The translations under genes and the position numbers were made by a program. A stretch of 64,000 nt of DNA from Algoriphagus sp. PAP.12 (GTDB taxonomy: Bacteria; Bacteroidota; Bacteroidia; Cytophagales; Cyclobacteriaceae). Positions 55,619-64,000 of this stretch are shown here, one piece after another. The stretch spans positions 62,001 to 126,000 of the forward strand of contig NZ_JAPPSQ010000011.1 in assembly GCF_026652115.1 (NCBI RefSeq), written 5' to 3'. Under the pieces are notes generated by a model. It made no database searches. It was not told where the DNA came from and saw only the letters and a list, made by a program, of their open reading frames with translations. Every line of letters starts with the position of its first letter. The stretch's first letter is position 1.

Positions 55619-58600
55619 ATGAAAAAATATCTGAATAAACTTGTATTGAGTATCCTGGTACAGCTTTTTGTTGGAGGATTGTATGCCCAAGAAGGAAAGC
55701 CCGTTTCAGGAGAAGTGAAGTCAGCAGCAGACAGACAGGCACTTCCCGGAGCCAATGTCCTGATCAAAGGAACTGTTCAGGGGACCGTAACAGATGCCGA
55801 GGGAAAATTCTCGCTATCCGTAGCTTCCGACAGCATAACACTGGTGGTTTCCTATCTGGGATTCATCAATCAGGAAAAGGTAGTGGCATCCGGGTCTGCC
55901 AGTCCCTTAATTTTCTATCTGGAACCAGACCAGGTGATCTTGGGAGAAGTAGAGGTGCTGTCCACCGGCTATCAGGAGTTGCCCCGAGAGCGTGCCAGCG
56001 GATCATTTGTTCAGCTGGGGCAGGAAATGGTGGACAGAAGAGTCAGTACGAATATCCTGGACCGCCTACAGGATATCACCCCGGGTCTGATCTTTAACCG
56101 CAGCGTTGAAAGTCAGGATCCCATCAGTATCCGGGGGCGGAGCACCATTTTTGCCAATACCATGCCTTTGGTCATTGTGGATAACTTCCCTTATGATGGA
56201 CCCTTGGAAAACATCAATCCCAATGATGTGGCATCCTTCACCATCCTTCGGGATGCAGCAGCAGCTTCCATCTGGGGAGCAAGAGCAGGGAATGGAGTGA
56301 TTGTCATTACCACCAAAAAAGGAACAGCAGGCCAGACTCCCCAGGTGAGCTTTAATTCCAATGTTATCCTCAGTGAAAAGCCTGATCTGTTTTATGCGCC
56401 CAGAATGGAAAATACTGATTTTGTGGAGGTCGAACGGATGCTCTTTGACAGAGGGTATTACCTGAACAGCGAAAACTCCAACAGTAAGACGGCACTTTCC
56501 CCTGTGGTGGAAACACTAATTGCAGAAAGGGACGGAATCATTACTCCCGAGGAAGCAGAAAGGCGTATCACAGGATATAAAGGCCATGATGTCAGGAATG
56601 AGCTTCAGGCATTGTATTACCGTCCCAGAGCGAGCCAACAATATTCACTGGGAGTAACAGGAGGGGGTGCCAGAAATACCTATTCCATTTCTGCTGGATA
56701 CGACCGGACTGATGAAAGTATCGTCGGAAATTCCCGGGAAAGGGTGACGCTCAACGCCAAGAACTCCTGGCGATTCATCAAGGATAAGCTGCAGGCCAAT
56801 CTGGGAATGTATTTCGCAGGATCCGGAGTCTCCACTGGAACGGCTCTTCCGTCTCCCTATTCCTATGATTACCTGCAGGATGCCGCAGGAAATCCCTTGC
56901 CGATTACCCGGGGATACAGCAGAAGATATATTGAAGGAGAGCTGCCACTTGGTCTTTTGGATTGGAACTACATTCCTTTAAATGAAATAGGTAAGATGCA
57001 GAATACCACCCGGGCTTCAGATTTACGGGTCAATGTGGGACTGTCCTATCAGATCCTTCCGGACCTGAAGGCGAGCCTGTCCCACCAGTATTGGCAGAAT
57101 AACAGTACGCAGCAGAATTATCAGCTTCCAGATAGCTACTTTGTCAGGGACTTGGTGAACCAGTTTTCAGTGCTGGAGGAGGATGGAAGCATCACCCGAA
57201 ACATTCCCGAAGGAGGGATAGAGGATCGGGTGTCTAATTATGGATACAGCCATAATTTTAGAGCCCAGTTGAATTATCAGAAGAGTTTTGGTAAAAATGA
57301 ACTGAACATCCTGGGCGGTTTTGAGTCCAAGTCCCTCCGAAGGGAGGGGAGTGCTACCCGTTTTTACGGCTACGAAGAGGAATTGGGAATCAGCAGACAG
57401 GTGGATTACATTACCCGTTTCAGACGTTTTTACAATAATTCACTGGCCAATATCCCATCAGTAGATGGACATAACGGGACAGTCGACAATTTCCTGTCGG
57501 GGTATTTTAATTCCTCCTTTACCCTGGACAAAAAACTGGTTCTGAATGCCAGTATCCGCAAAGACGCCTCTAATTTATTTGGAGTACGGACCAATCAAAA
57601 AGGAGTACCGTTGTGGTCAGCAGGAGCCTCCTGGGTGATCAGTGAGGAAGGGTTTGTTTCAGGATGGAACCTTCCCTTTCTAAGGTTGAGATCTACCTAT
57701 GGCTATAATGGCAATGTGGACCGGTCCGTCAGTGCCTTCACTACCGCCCAATACATTGCAGGGGGACCCTTCTCCCTGATACCGAGTTTACCTTATGCAG
57801 TCATCACTTCTCCACCGAATCCGGATCTGAGATGGGAGAAAATAGGGATTCTGAACTTTGGTCTGGATGTGGAGACCACTGACGGAAGAATTCGTTCCAG
57901 CCTGGAATATTATGTCAAAAAAGGAGAAGACCTGCTGGGGGATTTTCCGGTCGCAGCATCCAACGGACTGAGGCAGTTTCGGGGGAACTTTGCCAATACG
58001 CTGACCAAAGGGTTTGATTTTGAAATCTCCACCCTGAATACCCAAGGGGCAATCCGATGGGATACCAGGCTGTTTGTAAGTTATGTCAATGAGAAAGTCA
58101 CCGAATATGAACGGGAGTTTGGCGTAAATTCAGCTTTGCTGGGAGGCATAGGAGCAATTCCATTGCCAGGGAAGCCTCTCTTTTCAATTTTGAGTATTCC
58201 ATTTGCGGGCTTGGACCCAACTAACGGCAACCCTTTGGGTTATATGGATGGGGAGCCGTCCGATGATTACTCGGCCATTCTGGGGTCCCTGAAGACTTCG
58301 GACCTTCGCTACCACGGCCCTTCCAGACCTACGGTATTCGGTTCTATTACCAATAATGTTGGATGGAGAGGTTTTTCCCTTTCAGTGAATATTACTTATA
58401 GACTGGGCTATTACTACAGAAGACAAACCGTCAATTACGGGGACTTGCTGACCGGGAGAATCAGTCATTCCGATTATGCGGAGCGATGGACAGAACCCGG
58501 AGATGAGTTGGTGACCGATGTGCCTTCCATGCCGGAGATCAATAACGGCAACAGAAACACATTGGTGTTGTATGGATCCAACCTGGTGGAAAAGGGAGAT

Positions 58601-58804
58601 CATATCCGCCTTCAGGATATCCGGCTTTCCTACAGGCTCAATCAAAGTGAGGTGACCTGGTGGCCATTTCAGCAAACGGAATTCTATAGCTATGCAGACA
58701 ACCTGGGAATAATCTGGAAAGCATCCGAGGATCCATTGGATCCTGATTTCAGAACAGCCAGACCGTCCAGAAGCATTTCTTTCGGAATGAGAATAGGCTT
58801 CTGA
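55619..58804 (+). CDS. SusC/RagA-family TonB-linked outer membrane transporter
   Basis: A 1061-residue receptor from ATG 55619. Signal peptide ending near LYAQ; carboxypeptidase-regulatory-like domain (SGEVKSAADRQALPGANVLI); plug with ILDRLQDITPGLIF, PISIRGRSTI and the SusC signature AAAASIWGARAGNGVIVITT; then a long beta-barrel with a terminal strand ISFGMRIGF. SusC works with SusD to import ligands by TonB energy. No glycan genes accompany it, so the substrate is not indicated as polysaccharide. Confidence 0.93.
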   Translation: MKKYLNKLVLSILVQLFVGGLYAQEGKPVSGEVKSAADRQALPGANVLIKGTVQGTVTDAEGKFSLSVASDSITLVVSYLGFINQEKVVASGSASPLIFYLEPDQVILGEVEVLSTGYQELPRERASGSFVQLGQEMVDRRVSTNILDRLQDITPGLIFNRSVESQDPISIRGRSTIFANTMPLVIVDNFPYDGPLENINPNDVASFTILRDAAAASIWGARAGNGVIVITTKKGTAGQTPQVSFNSNVILSEKPDLFYAPRMENTDFVEVERMLFDRGYYLNSENSNSKTALSPVVETLIAERDGIITPEEAERRITGYKGHDVRNELQALYYRPRASQQYSLGVTGGGARNTYSISAGYDRTDESIVGNSRERVTLNAKNSWRFIKDKLQANLGMYFAGSGVSTGTALPSPYSYDYLQDAAGNPLPITRGYSRRYIEGELPLGLLDWNYIPLNEIGKMQNTTRASDLRVNVGLSYQILPDLKASLSHQYWQNNSTQQNYQLPDSYFVRDLVNQFSVLEEDGSITRNIPEGGIEDRVSNYGYSHNFRAQLNYQKSFGKNELNILGGFESKSLRREGSATRFYGYEEELGISRQVDYITRFRRFYNNSLANIPSVDGHNGTVDNFLSGYFNSSFTLDKKLVLNASIRKDASNLFGVRTNQKGVPLWSAGASWVISEEGFVSGWNLPFLRLRSTYGYNGNVDRSVSAFTTAQYIAGGPFSLIPSLPYAVITSPPNPDLRWEKIGILNFGLDVETTDGRIRSSLEYYVKKGEDLLGDFPVAASNGLRQFRGNFANTLTKGFDFEISTLNTQGAIRWDTRLFVSYVNEKVTEYEREFGVNSALLGGIGAIPLPGKPLFSILSIPFAGLDPTNGNPLGYMDGEPSDDYSAILGSLKTSDLRYHGPSRPTVFGSITNNVGWRGFSLSVNITYRLGYYYRRQTVNYGDLLTGRISHSDYAERWTEPGDELVTDVPSMPEINNGNRNTLVLYGSNLVEKGDHIRLQDIRLSYRLNQSEVTWWPFQQTEFYSYADNLGIIWKASEDPLDPDFRTARPSRSISFGMRIGF

Positions 58805-58855
58805 TTTTCCTTTCGATCCATGTTTTCAATCATTCCAAAACCAATCAATAGAAAG

Positions 58856-60214
58856 ATGAAAAAGATAATCAATACGATACTTATACTATTTCTGCTGACA
58901 TCCTGCGAAGGATTTCTGGAGGAAAAGCCATCCGTGGATATTGTAGTGCCTGACACCTTGCAGGACCTGCAGGCATTGCTGGATAACAGCAGTATGAATT
59001 CCTCTTCAGGAATCAGTGTGATAGGAACCGATGATATTGTTACTACCCAAGAAGGCTTGCTAAGTCTGACAAACCAGATAACAGAAGGGAATTCCTATCT
59101 CTGGGAAGAGGAGATTTTCGATGGGGGAACTTCCAGTGACTGGAATACCGATTACAACAATATCCTGACAGCAAACCTTGTGTTACAACTAGTGGAAGGT
59201 GTTGAAAGAACCAGTCAGAATGAAAATACGTGGAATGGGGTTAAGGGAGCAGCTCTTTTCTATAGGGCATTTAGTTATTATGACCTGTTGCGCTTGTTCG
59301 CAGCCCAATATGATCCCGCTTCTGCCTCTACTCAACTGGGAGTCCCGTTGCGGCTTAACCCGGAAATCACCAATAAAGAACCCAGAGCAGATCTGGAAAC
59401 CTGTTATCAGCAGATCCGGATGGACCTGTTGAGCTCTCTGGAATTGTTGCCGGATTTGCCGGTTGCCTATCCGACCAGAGCCAGTAAGTGGGCGGTTTAT
59501 GGACTACTTGCAAGAATGTCTCTTCAAATGGGGAACTATCAAGAGGCATTGGAATTTGCGGCAGCCTGTCTGGATATCCAATCAGATCTGATCGATTACA
59601 ATACCCTTGATCCCGGGGCTACCTATCCCTTCTCCCAATTTAACCAGGAAGTGATTTTCCACAGTTCTATGGTCACGTACTCTTATATCAGTCGGCCCTT
59701 GATTCATGTGAATCCTGAATTGGTGGATTTATATGATTCCACAGACTTAAGAAAAAATCTCTATTTAAGACCTGCCAGTGAGGAGGGAAAAAATAATTTC
59801 AAAGGCCATTATACTGGGGGAAGGAGTGGCTTCAGTGGGATAGCCTTGGATGAAATCCTATTAATCAGGTCTGAGGCGCTGATCCGGACGGGCCGGGTGC
59901 AAGAGGGGATGGAGGAGTTAAATAGATTGCTGGTCAAGCGATATACGATTGGTGAGTTTGAACCACTGGCAGCAGATACCGAACTGGCAGCATTGAGGAT
60001 CGTCCTGGAGGAAAGAAGAAAGAGCCTAGTCTTTAGAGGACATCGCTGGGATGACCTGAGGAGGTTAAACAGGGAAGAAGAGTTCCAGACCACCTTGGTA
60101 CGGGAAATAGTGGGGGTTACTTATACCCTGTTACCCAACAGCAACCGGTATGTGTACCCCATCGCACTGAATGAACTGGATTACAATGATATTCAGCAGA
60201 ACGACAGGAAATAA
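58856..60214 (+). CDS. SusD/RagB-family outer membrane lipoprotein
   Basis: A 452-residue lipoprotein (LILFLLTSCEGFLEE, lipobox Cys) with the SusD features TSDWNTDYNNILTANLVLQ, helical repeats (AALFYRAFSYYDLLRLFA) and the C-terminal LDEILLIRSEALIRTGRVQ and RRKSLVFRGHRWDDLRRL. It caps the partner SusC and binds substrate at the surface. A start at 58820 would put a soluble segment in front of the signal peptide. Confidence 0.92.
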   Translation: MKKIINTILILFLLTSCEGFLEEKPSVDIVVPDTLQDLQALLDNSSMNSSSGISVIGTDDIVTTQEGLLSLTNQITEGNSYLWEEEIFDGGTSSDWNTDYNNILTANLVLQLVEGVERTSQNENTWNGVKGAALFYRAFSYYDLLRLFAAQYDPASASTQLGVPLRLNPEITNKEPRADLETCYQQIRMDLLSSLELLPDLPVAYPTRASKWAVYGLLARMSLQMGNYQEALEFAAACLDIQSDLIDYNTLDPGATYPFSQFNQEVIFHSSMVTYSYISRPLIHVNPELVDLYDSTDLRKNLYLRPASEEGKNNFKGHYTGGRSGFSGIALDEILLIRSEALIRTGRVQEGMEELNRLLVKRYTIGEFEPLAADTELAALRIVLEERRKSLVFRGHRWDDLRRLNREEEFQTTLVREIVGVTYTLLPNSNRYVYPIALNELDYNDIQQNDRK

Positions 60215-60250
60215 AAAGAGGCCGTCTCTTGTTAGGGAGACGGCCTCTTT
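60215..60250. terminator. Strong bidirectional terminator between SusD and DUF6520
   Basis: A 14-bp perfect stem (60215-60228 with 60237-60250, core GAGGCCGTCTC/GAGACGGCCTC) around an 8-base loop. On the minus strand it runs into TTTTTATTT; the plus strand has only a short T-run. Confidence 0.85.
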
Positions 60251-60271
60251 ACCGTTTACTCAATCCTATTC

Positions 60272-60544
60272 TCAGGGAGTCCAGCTGATTTTTCTGTCCT
60301 CATTCATAGCTCCTGGAACCGGATCATTGATATCATTGCTTTGGTAGAGACAATGTGTATCAGGGTTTTCAGGACAAGAATACTCGCCTGATGCCACTAC
60401 ATCAGTCACATCAACAAGATTGTTGTTGCTGTCCAGACCGAAGTAAGTCTGTCCCTGTGGAGTTGGCTGCGTAAAGGCAAATGCAGCAATAACAGCCATT
60501 GAAAATACCCCTCCCCGTAGGAGATTAAGTGTTGTAAGTTTCAT
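60272..60544 (-). CDS. DUF6520 family small exported protein
   Basis: A 90-residue protein with a signal-type N-terminus (GGVFSMAVIAAFAFTQ), then a hydrophilic tail with two cysteines, at residues 57 and 65 (SCPENPDTHC), and a Pro/Asp-rich end (KISWTP). This is the DUF6520 plan, small secreted Cys-bearing proteins of Bacteroidota often met beside MauE-like genes. Function unknown. It lies convergent to susD with a shared terminator. Confidence 0.8.
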   Translation of the reverse strand: MKLTTLNLLRGGVFSMAVIAAFAFTQPTPQGQTYFGLDSNNNLVDVTDVVASGEYSCPENPDTHCLYQSNDINDPVPGAMNEDRKISWTP

Positions 60545-60806
60545 AATTTTAATAATTAAAGTTTACTAATAACTCCGGTCGCTTTTGAATCGCTTCCTAA
60601 CCACGAATTTGGAAGTTTTCTTTCCGAGAGGGGCGGCCGGTGTTTTAAGCCCCCTGCTGTTGTCCGGCAACCACCTGGTGGCTTCACGGACCGTGTTCTG
60701 TTTTTTTTTCTATCGATTAAAAACCGCTCTCAGCGAATGTGCTGAGCAACTCTGGCCAGGTAATATTGTGATATGTTAGGTTGTCCTTTATTTGTTGTTT
60801 TTTGAG
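60545..60806 (-). promoter_or_regulatory. Leader region of the DUF6520 gene with hairpins
   Basis: The 262 bases hold CTCAGC/GCTGAG (60728-60733 and 60740-60745) and a palindrome-like CCACC-TGGTGG near 60670. The stretch is GC-richer than other intergenic DNA here. No TAnnTTTG element was found. Confidence 0.35.
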
Positions 60807-61262
60807 TCAATTTATTTTTTGGGTTTCAAACCATATTCCATACCCGGTTATTCCCAAAAACACGAGGTTGAAAAGGAAATGCTCTCCCCAATCCATGCTA
60901 TTCAGGACTCCACCGCATGAACAGGGGATTCTCTCTGTAAGACCTAAACTGATCCATCCGATATAGGCTGTAAATAGGAGCAAGAGCATCCCACTCAACA
61001 GGAATCCAAATTTTCTCCAAGCTGAAATAAGGAGCATACTTGCAATTCCGAGTTCAAGGGCAGGAAGTAAAAAGAGCAGAATATCAGCTATCCAAATAGG
61101 GAATGCCTGGTTATACATGGCTTTTTGGGTCCCTTGCCAATCGTATACTTTGCTAATAGAAGTGTAGATGAAAAGAGCCACCAAAAGCAGGGCCGCCCCT
61201 TCCGCAATCACTGATTGAACAGATCTTATGTAGGTTCCTCTTTTCGTTTCTTTATTTTCCAT
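60807..61262 (-). CDS. MauE/DoxX-like redox-associated membrane protein
   Basis: A 151-residue protein with four membrane helices (about 21-38, 56-72, 76-92 and 92-108 with a further C-terminal one) and the cysteine motif CSCGG at residues 114-118. The N-terminal SISKVYDWQGTQKAMYNQ and the end HFLFNLVFLGI match MauE/DoxX-like proteins that accompany DUF6520 genes. MauE proteins are tied to disulfide formation in exported proteins. ATG at 61262 or 61271 are both reasonable; the longer frame to 61511 adds 80 residues without family features and was rejected. Confidence 0.8.
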   Translation of the reverse strand: MENKETKRGTYIRSVQSVIAEGAALLLVALFIYTSISKVYDWQGTQKAMYNQAFPIWIADILLFLLPALELGIASMLLISAWRKFGFLLSGMLLLLFTAYIGWISLGLTERIPCSCGGVLNSMDWGEHFLFNLVFLGITGYGIWFETQKIN

Positions 61263-61992
61263 CGATTTCATTTTTAGGTCAATGTTTAATAAGGTGCTCC
61301 GCCCGATTTCAGTAGTTCCTCCAGAGGTGGGGAGAAAAGTAAGTGTTGAGAAGCCCAGCTTCAAAAGGCTGAAATAGGCAGGAGCAATGAGGTAAGTAGA
61401 AAATTCACCGTTAACCCGAAATAGGTTTTCTGATTTGCTTCCTGGCGGAAATTCTTTCCTTTTAATTTTTCTTTCTTGTTTGAAATTAAAGACTTCTAAC
61501 TCATGAATCACCTGTCAAATGTCTGAATATTAGTCGTTTACATATATTTCCGGCATTTGTCGCATTCGGCCGGAAAGGTTGTTCATGGCATTTAGAATGT
61601 ACTACCATACCAGCCTGAGGACTAGGAAGAATATCAGTAAGATTTCTTTTGGAAAGTAAAAGTTGGTATAATTAGCAGGGATTTCAGTATAACTTGCGGA
61701 GTAGAAAGGGATTTTGGCGGGGTTTTTCTCCTAAAAGTCATGTAAAAGCACTGAAAACACGCAAAGGAAAATCTGATCAAATGTTTTCCGAAGCAAAGGG
61801 ACTACAGTATTGTATGGCGGAAGGATAATTTTGAAAAAATAATGACACTTAATCGTCTAATTAGCTAAACTGAGGTCGATTTTTATGGAATAGAGAGTTT
61901 ATTCTTAAAAGCCAACGAAGGTTTGCGCTCTTACAAAAAAATTCAATACGATTTACAAATGTGGTATAAACAACAGGGTTATAGGTGAAATT

Positions 61993-62092
61993 AACATTCT
62001 GTAAGGTCCTTAAGGATTTCTTTACTGCTTACAATAGGTATAAATAGATAAATCAATTAAAGGTTTTGGTCCTTACAGAATGTTTTGGTCCT
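61993..62092. repeat. MITE-like inverted repeat with internal direct repeat
   Basis: Arm 61993-62009 reads AACATTCTGTAAGGTCC, and arm 62068-62084 is its reverse complement at 16 of 17 positions. The spacer is 58 bases. GTTTTGGTCCT is also directly repeated at 62063 and 62082. No transposase gene lies inside or beside it. Confidence 0.55.
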
Positions 62093-62166
62093 AAATCGTG
62101 ATGAGTTGTTCGAGGTAAACTTTTTATTCCTCGATATAATATAAAAACCGACTTCGGAGGATTTTC

Positions 62167-62192
62167 CCCACCACAACCCCGGCAGTGGTGGG
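62167..62192. repeat. Small GC-rich hairpin
   Basis: CCCACCAC (62167-62174) pairs with GTGGTGGG (62185-62192) around a 10-base loop. Just after it GGATTG/CAATCC forms a second small stem (about 62200-62219). Confidence 0.5.
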
Positions 62193-62594
62193 CAAGATCG
62201 GATTGGCGTCAGACAATCCTACATCTTGCTCATTGCTAAGATGCAATGCTAGAATCTATCATAAAAATGATTCTTTCTCTGAATGTGAGTATTTCTGTTT
62301 GGAAAAGAAGTGATGTCCATCTAAAATAAGAAGTTGCACCTTAATTGACCATAAGGACATTATCATTTAATATAAAGACGAATAACCGTTCGAAACAAAA
62401 TTCAAGCTTATGGAGATGGACAAAAGAATAAAACATAGTTTCAAGTAGCCGTATGATGTCTAGAAGCCAGTCGGATTGGTTATTTGATAATACACCGAAT
62501 GGGTATCGTCTTTTTTTAGATAAAGGCCTATCGTAGCTCTTGATTAATAAATTTTTGTTTATTCCAATTGGCGATATTTAACTTATATTGAGAT

Positions 62595-63185
62595 ATGGAG
62601 GTAGCTAAAGGATACATTTCTAATGATTACAACAATCTGGACCTATCAAATCAAAAATCCGCAGATTGGAAAGTAGCAATCAAAATTTTCCAAACCAGAA
62701 TAGAACTTAGATACCTGGAACCTATCCGTTTACTAATAGCCCATGAAAAGGATCTTCCAGCAAGAGATCAGAATTACGGGTTCACAATCATGGCAATTAT
62801 TTGCCTTTTGATTGAGACGTTGTACAGTTTTAGAAAGGGAATTACAGATAATTCAGGAAGGGGGAAAGCTAAGGCGGCATTTGTGTCATTTTTGACGGAG
62901 TCACAGTCCTTCAAGAAATTTTTTACAGAAGACACAGCTGCCATTTTCTGTGACCATTTCAGAAATGGGATACTCCATCAGGCAGAAACTAAAAGTAAAT
63001 CACGAATACGGGCAATTGGTCCGGCAGTTAGAATAATTGGGGATAGCATCGCAGTTAATAGAACCATAATTTTCGAGTTATTGGAAAAGGAAATCCGTGA
63101 TTTCATTAGCGAACTGGAAGATCCTGACAATGTGGAATTACATCAAAGTTTTAAGAAAAAGATGGACTTCATTTGCTCTCGATAA
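62595..63185 (+). CDS. HEPN-motif protein, unknown function
   Basis: A 196-residue mostly helical protein. It contains FRNGILH with Arg123, Asn124 and His128, the RNxxxH signature of HEPN domains, following a helix with hydrophobic faces (IMAIICLLIETLYSF) in the common HEPN order. HEPN domains are often ribonucleases in toxin and defence systems, but no antitoxin or effector partner is adjacent. The start at 62595 has no alternative nearby. Confidence 0.6.
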   Translation: MEVAKGYISNDYNNLDLSNQKSADWKVAIKIFQTRIELRYLEPIRLLIAHEKDLPARDQNYGFTIMAIICLLIETLYSFRKGITDNSGRGKAKAAFVSFLTESQSFKKFFTEDTAAIFCDHFRNGILHQAETKSKSRIRAIGPAVRIIGDSIAVNRTIIFELLEKEIRDFISELEDPDNVELHQSFKKKMDFICSR

Positions 63186-63488
63186 AATGATCCGAATCTT
63201 CATAGGGAATGATTCTATAATTCTAGGGTTGATTAGCAGTTTTCAATTGATGAAATAAAAAATTAAATAGTGTCGCAAAGACTAGACGGACTCTTCAAGC
63301 CCATAGCACAGTTAAAAGCAAGGGGATGAGCAAGGTTTAATTTTAATGGTTTATTCTCTTTCTTTTCACCCAAGCCTGCCTAATGGATTAACTTTCTATT
63401 TTCCTTTAAAATGTATTATCCTAGAGAAGACGTGACCTTAAGGTAAGAATTGCCTATTTTGTAAGTTTTAATACCTAGATTGTTTAAA
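63186..63488. other. Intergenic region, nothing recognised
   Basis: About 300 AT-rich bases between the HEPN gene and the pseudogene; no reading frame or clear repeat was seen. Confidence 0.4.
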
Positions 63489-63693
63489 ATGCCTGAACAA
63501 CAAATATCGAATACAGACCAGTTTGAAAAAGGAATACTTAAAATGGATTTGCTGCTTTGCAAATGCATTGGGCGGTAAAATTAATATAGGCTTTACCAAT
63601 GTGGGTGTAATTGGTTTCGTTAGTATTATCAGCAGCTTCAAAAATTGTTTGAATGTCTATGTGAACGAGCGTTCCATTCAAAAGATTTTTTAA
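63489..63693 (+). pseudogene. Frameshifted remnant of an AlbA_2/Schlafen-domain protein
   Basis: Translating in successive frames recovers a Schlafen/AlbA_2 N-terminus: MPEQQ in frame from 63489, IEYRPV from 63506, then KKEYLKWICCFANALGGKIN from 63526. Restoring one A near 63503 and one G near 63525 gives the family order MPEQQNIEYRPVWKKEYLKW. So two single-base deletions have broken it; the last frame ends in TAA at 63691 after a further degraded stretch. Intact relatives are ATP- or nucleic-acid-binding proteins. Confidence 0.65.
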
Positions 63694-63826
63694 AAAGAGC
63701 AAAAAAATAAGAAGAGTTTCAAAGCAAAATGATTAAGCTTTTTAGACTTTTCCCAATCTGGAATACAACCAGGAGGAGGCTTTTGAGTGGCTAGAGGAAT
63801 CATTAACAATGAAAATGGTTTAGAGT

Positions 63827-64000
63827 ATGATTTATGATCAGCAGGAAAAGTTCAAAGAATTAATAAGCTTTATATCAACCCATACTATTGATAGAAGCAT
63901 CAGTCGTGCTGATCAGAATGCCGTAGAAGAAAATCTCAAATGGAATACTTCATTGTTCTTTGCAAAAGTTATTCATCTGGCAAAGCCCAGGAAACAGGAG
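63827..64000 (+). other. Open reading frame running off the window, possibly a remnant
   Basis: From ATG 63827 the frame stays open for 58 codons to the window end (MIYDQQEKFKELISFI start). In the same frame upstream there is a protein-like stretch (QEEAFEWLEESLTMKMV) before an in-frame stop at 63818-63823, so it may be the broken 5' end of a larger gene. No family is recognised. Confidence 0.3.

Larger units (their letters stand above)
61272..62594. other. Gene-poor region of 1.3 kb
   Basis: No convincing gene on either strand. It contains the repeat element at 61993-62092 and small hairpins near 62167-62220, listed separately. The left part may carry the promoter of the MauE-like gene. Confidence 0.45.

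Noticed and set aside
61263..61511. N-terminal extension of the MauE-like protein
   Set aside because: The added 80 residues lack family features, and ATG codons at 61262 and 61271 give the usual start.
51144..64000. Integrative element with attachment repeats of tRNA-Arg
   Set aside because: No integrase gene and no copy of the tRNA 3' end was found downstream, so an element border cannot be claimed.

Overview
The window comes from a member of the Bacteroidota, most likely a Cytophagales bacterium near Cyclobacteriaceae/Algoriphagus (the genus is inference). The support is the type IX secretion/gliding core porP-gldKLMN plus a PorW/SprE-like lipoprotein, a SusC/SusD pair, DUF4271 next to hemD, an F-ATPase operon without atpD and atpC, and TATCTTTG/TACTTTTG -7 elements of the TAnnTTTG type. 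No replication origin, CRISPR array or rRNA was seen.

Layout. 1-5.7 kb: a truncated membrane protein, a DUF721 protein and hemW on the minus strand; a BamA/TamA-like barrel, a DUF4271 protein and hemD on the plus strand. 5.7-18.2 kb: porP, gldK, gldL, gldM, gldN, closed by a terminator shared with convergent uvrC; then a class A penicillin-binding protein and PorW/SprE. 18.3-27.1 kb: the operon atpZ, a membrane protein, atpB, E, F, H, A, G, bracketed by two sulfatases. 27.1-33.5 kb: doxX, then a complete trans-4-hydroxy-L-proline pathway (epimerase, FAD oxidoreductase, deaminase, semialdehyde dehydrogenase) with a divergent AraC regulator. 33.7-42.7 kb: a barrel protein, a small membrane protein, an ABC permease-M1 peptidase fusion with its ATPase, a DUF885 peptidase, and an ECF sigma operon carrying an LTxxQ/plug protein. 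42.8-51.2 kb: a porin-like protein, a macroglobulin-like plug protein, gltX, the rpsP-rimM-trmD-rplS operon and tRNA-Arg(CCT).

51.2-64 kb, after the tRNA, looks accessory: a metallophosphoesterase, an XRE regulator, a strongly structured non-coding stretch, and a higher-GC module of monothiol TlpA-like protein, SusC and SusD facing DUF6520 and MauE/DoxX-like genes. Then comes a gene-poor tail with a HEPN-motif protein and a frameshifted AlbA_2/Schlafen pseudogene.

The best candidate for an undescribed system is the 53.1-61.3 kb module. A small exported two-cysteine protein (DUF6520), a membrane redox protein (MauE-like, CSCGG), a thioredoxin-fold protein with one active-site cysteine and an outer-membrane SusCD transporter lie together, behind a leader able to form mutually exclusive helices. 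Their joint function is inference.
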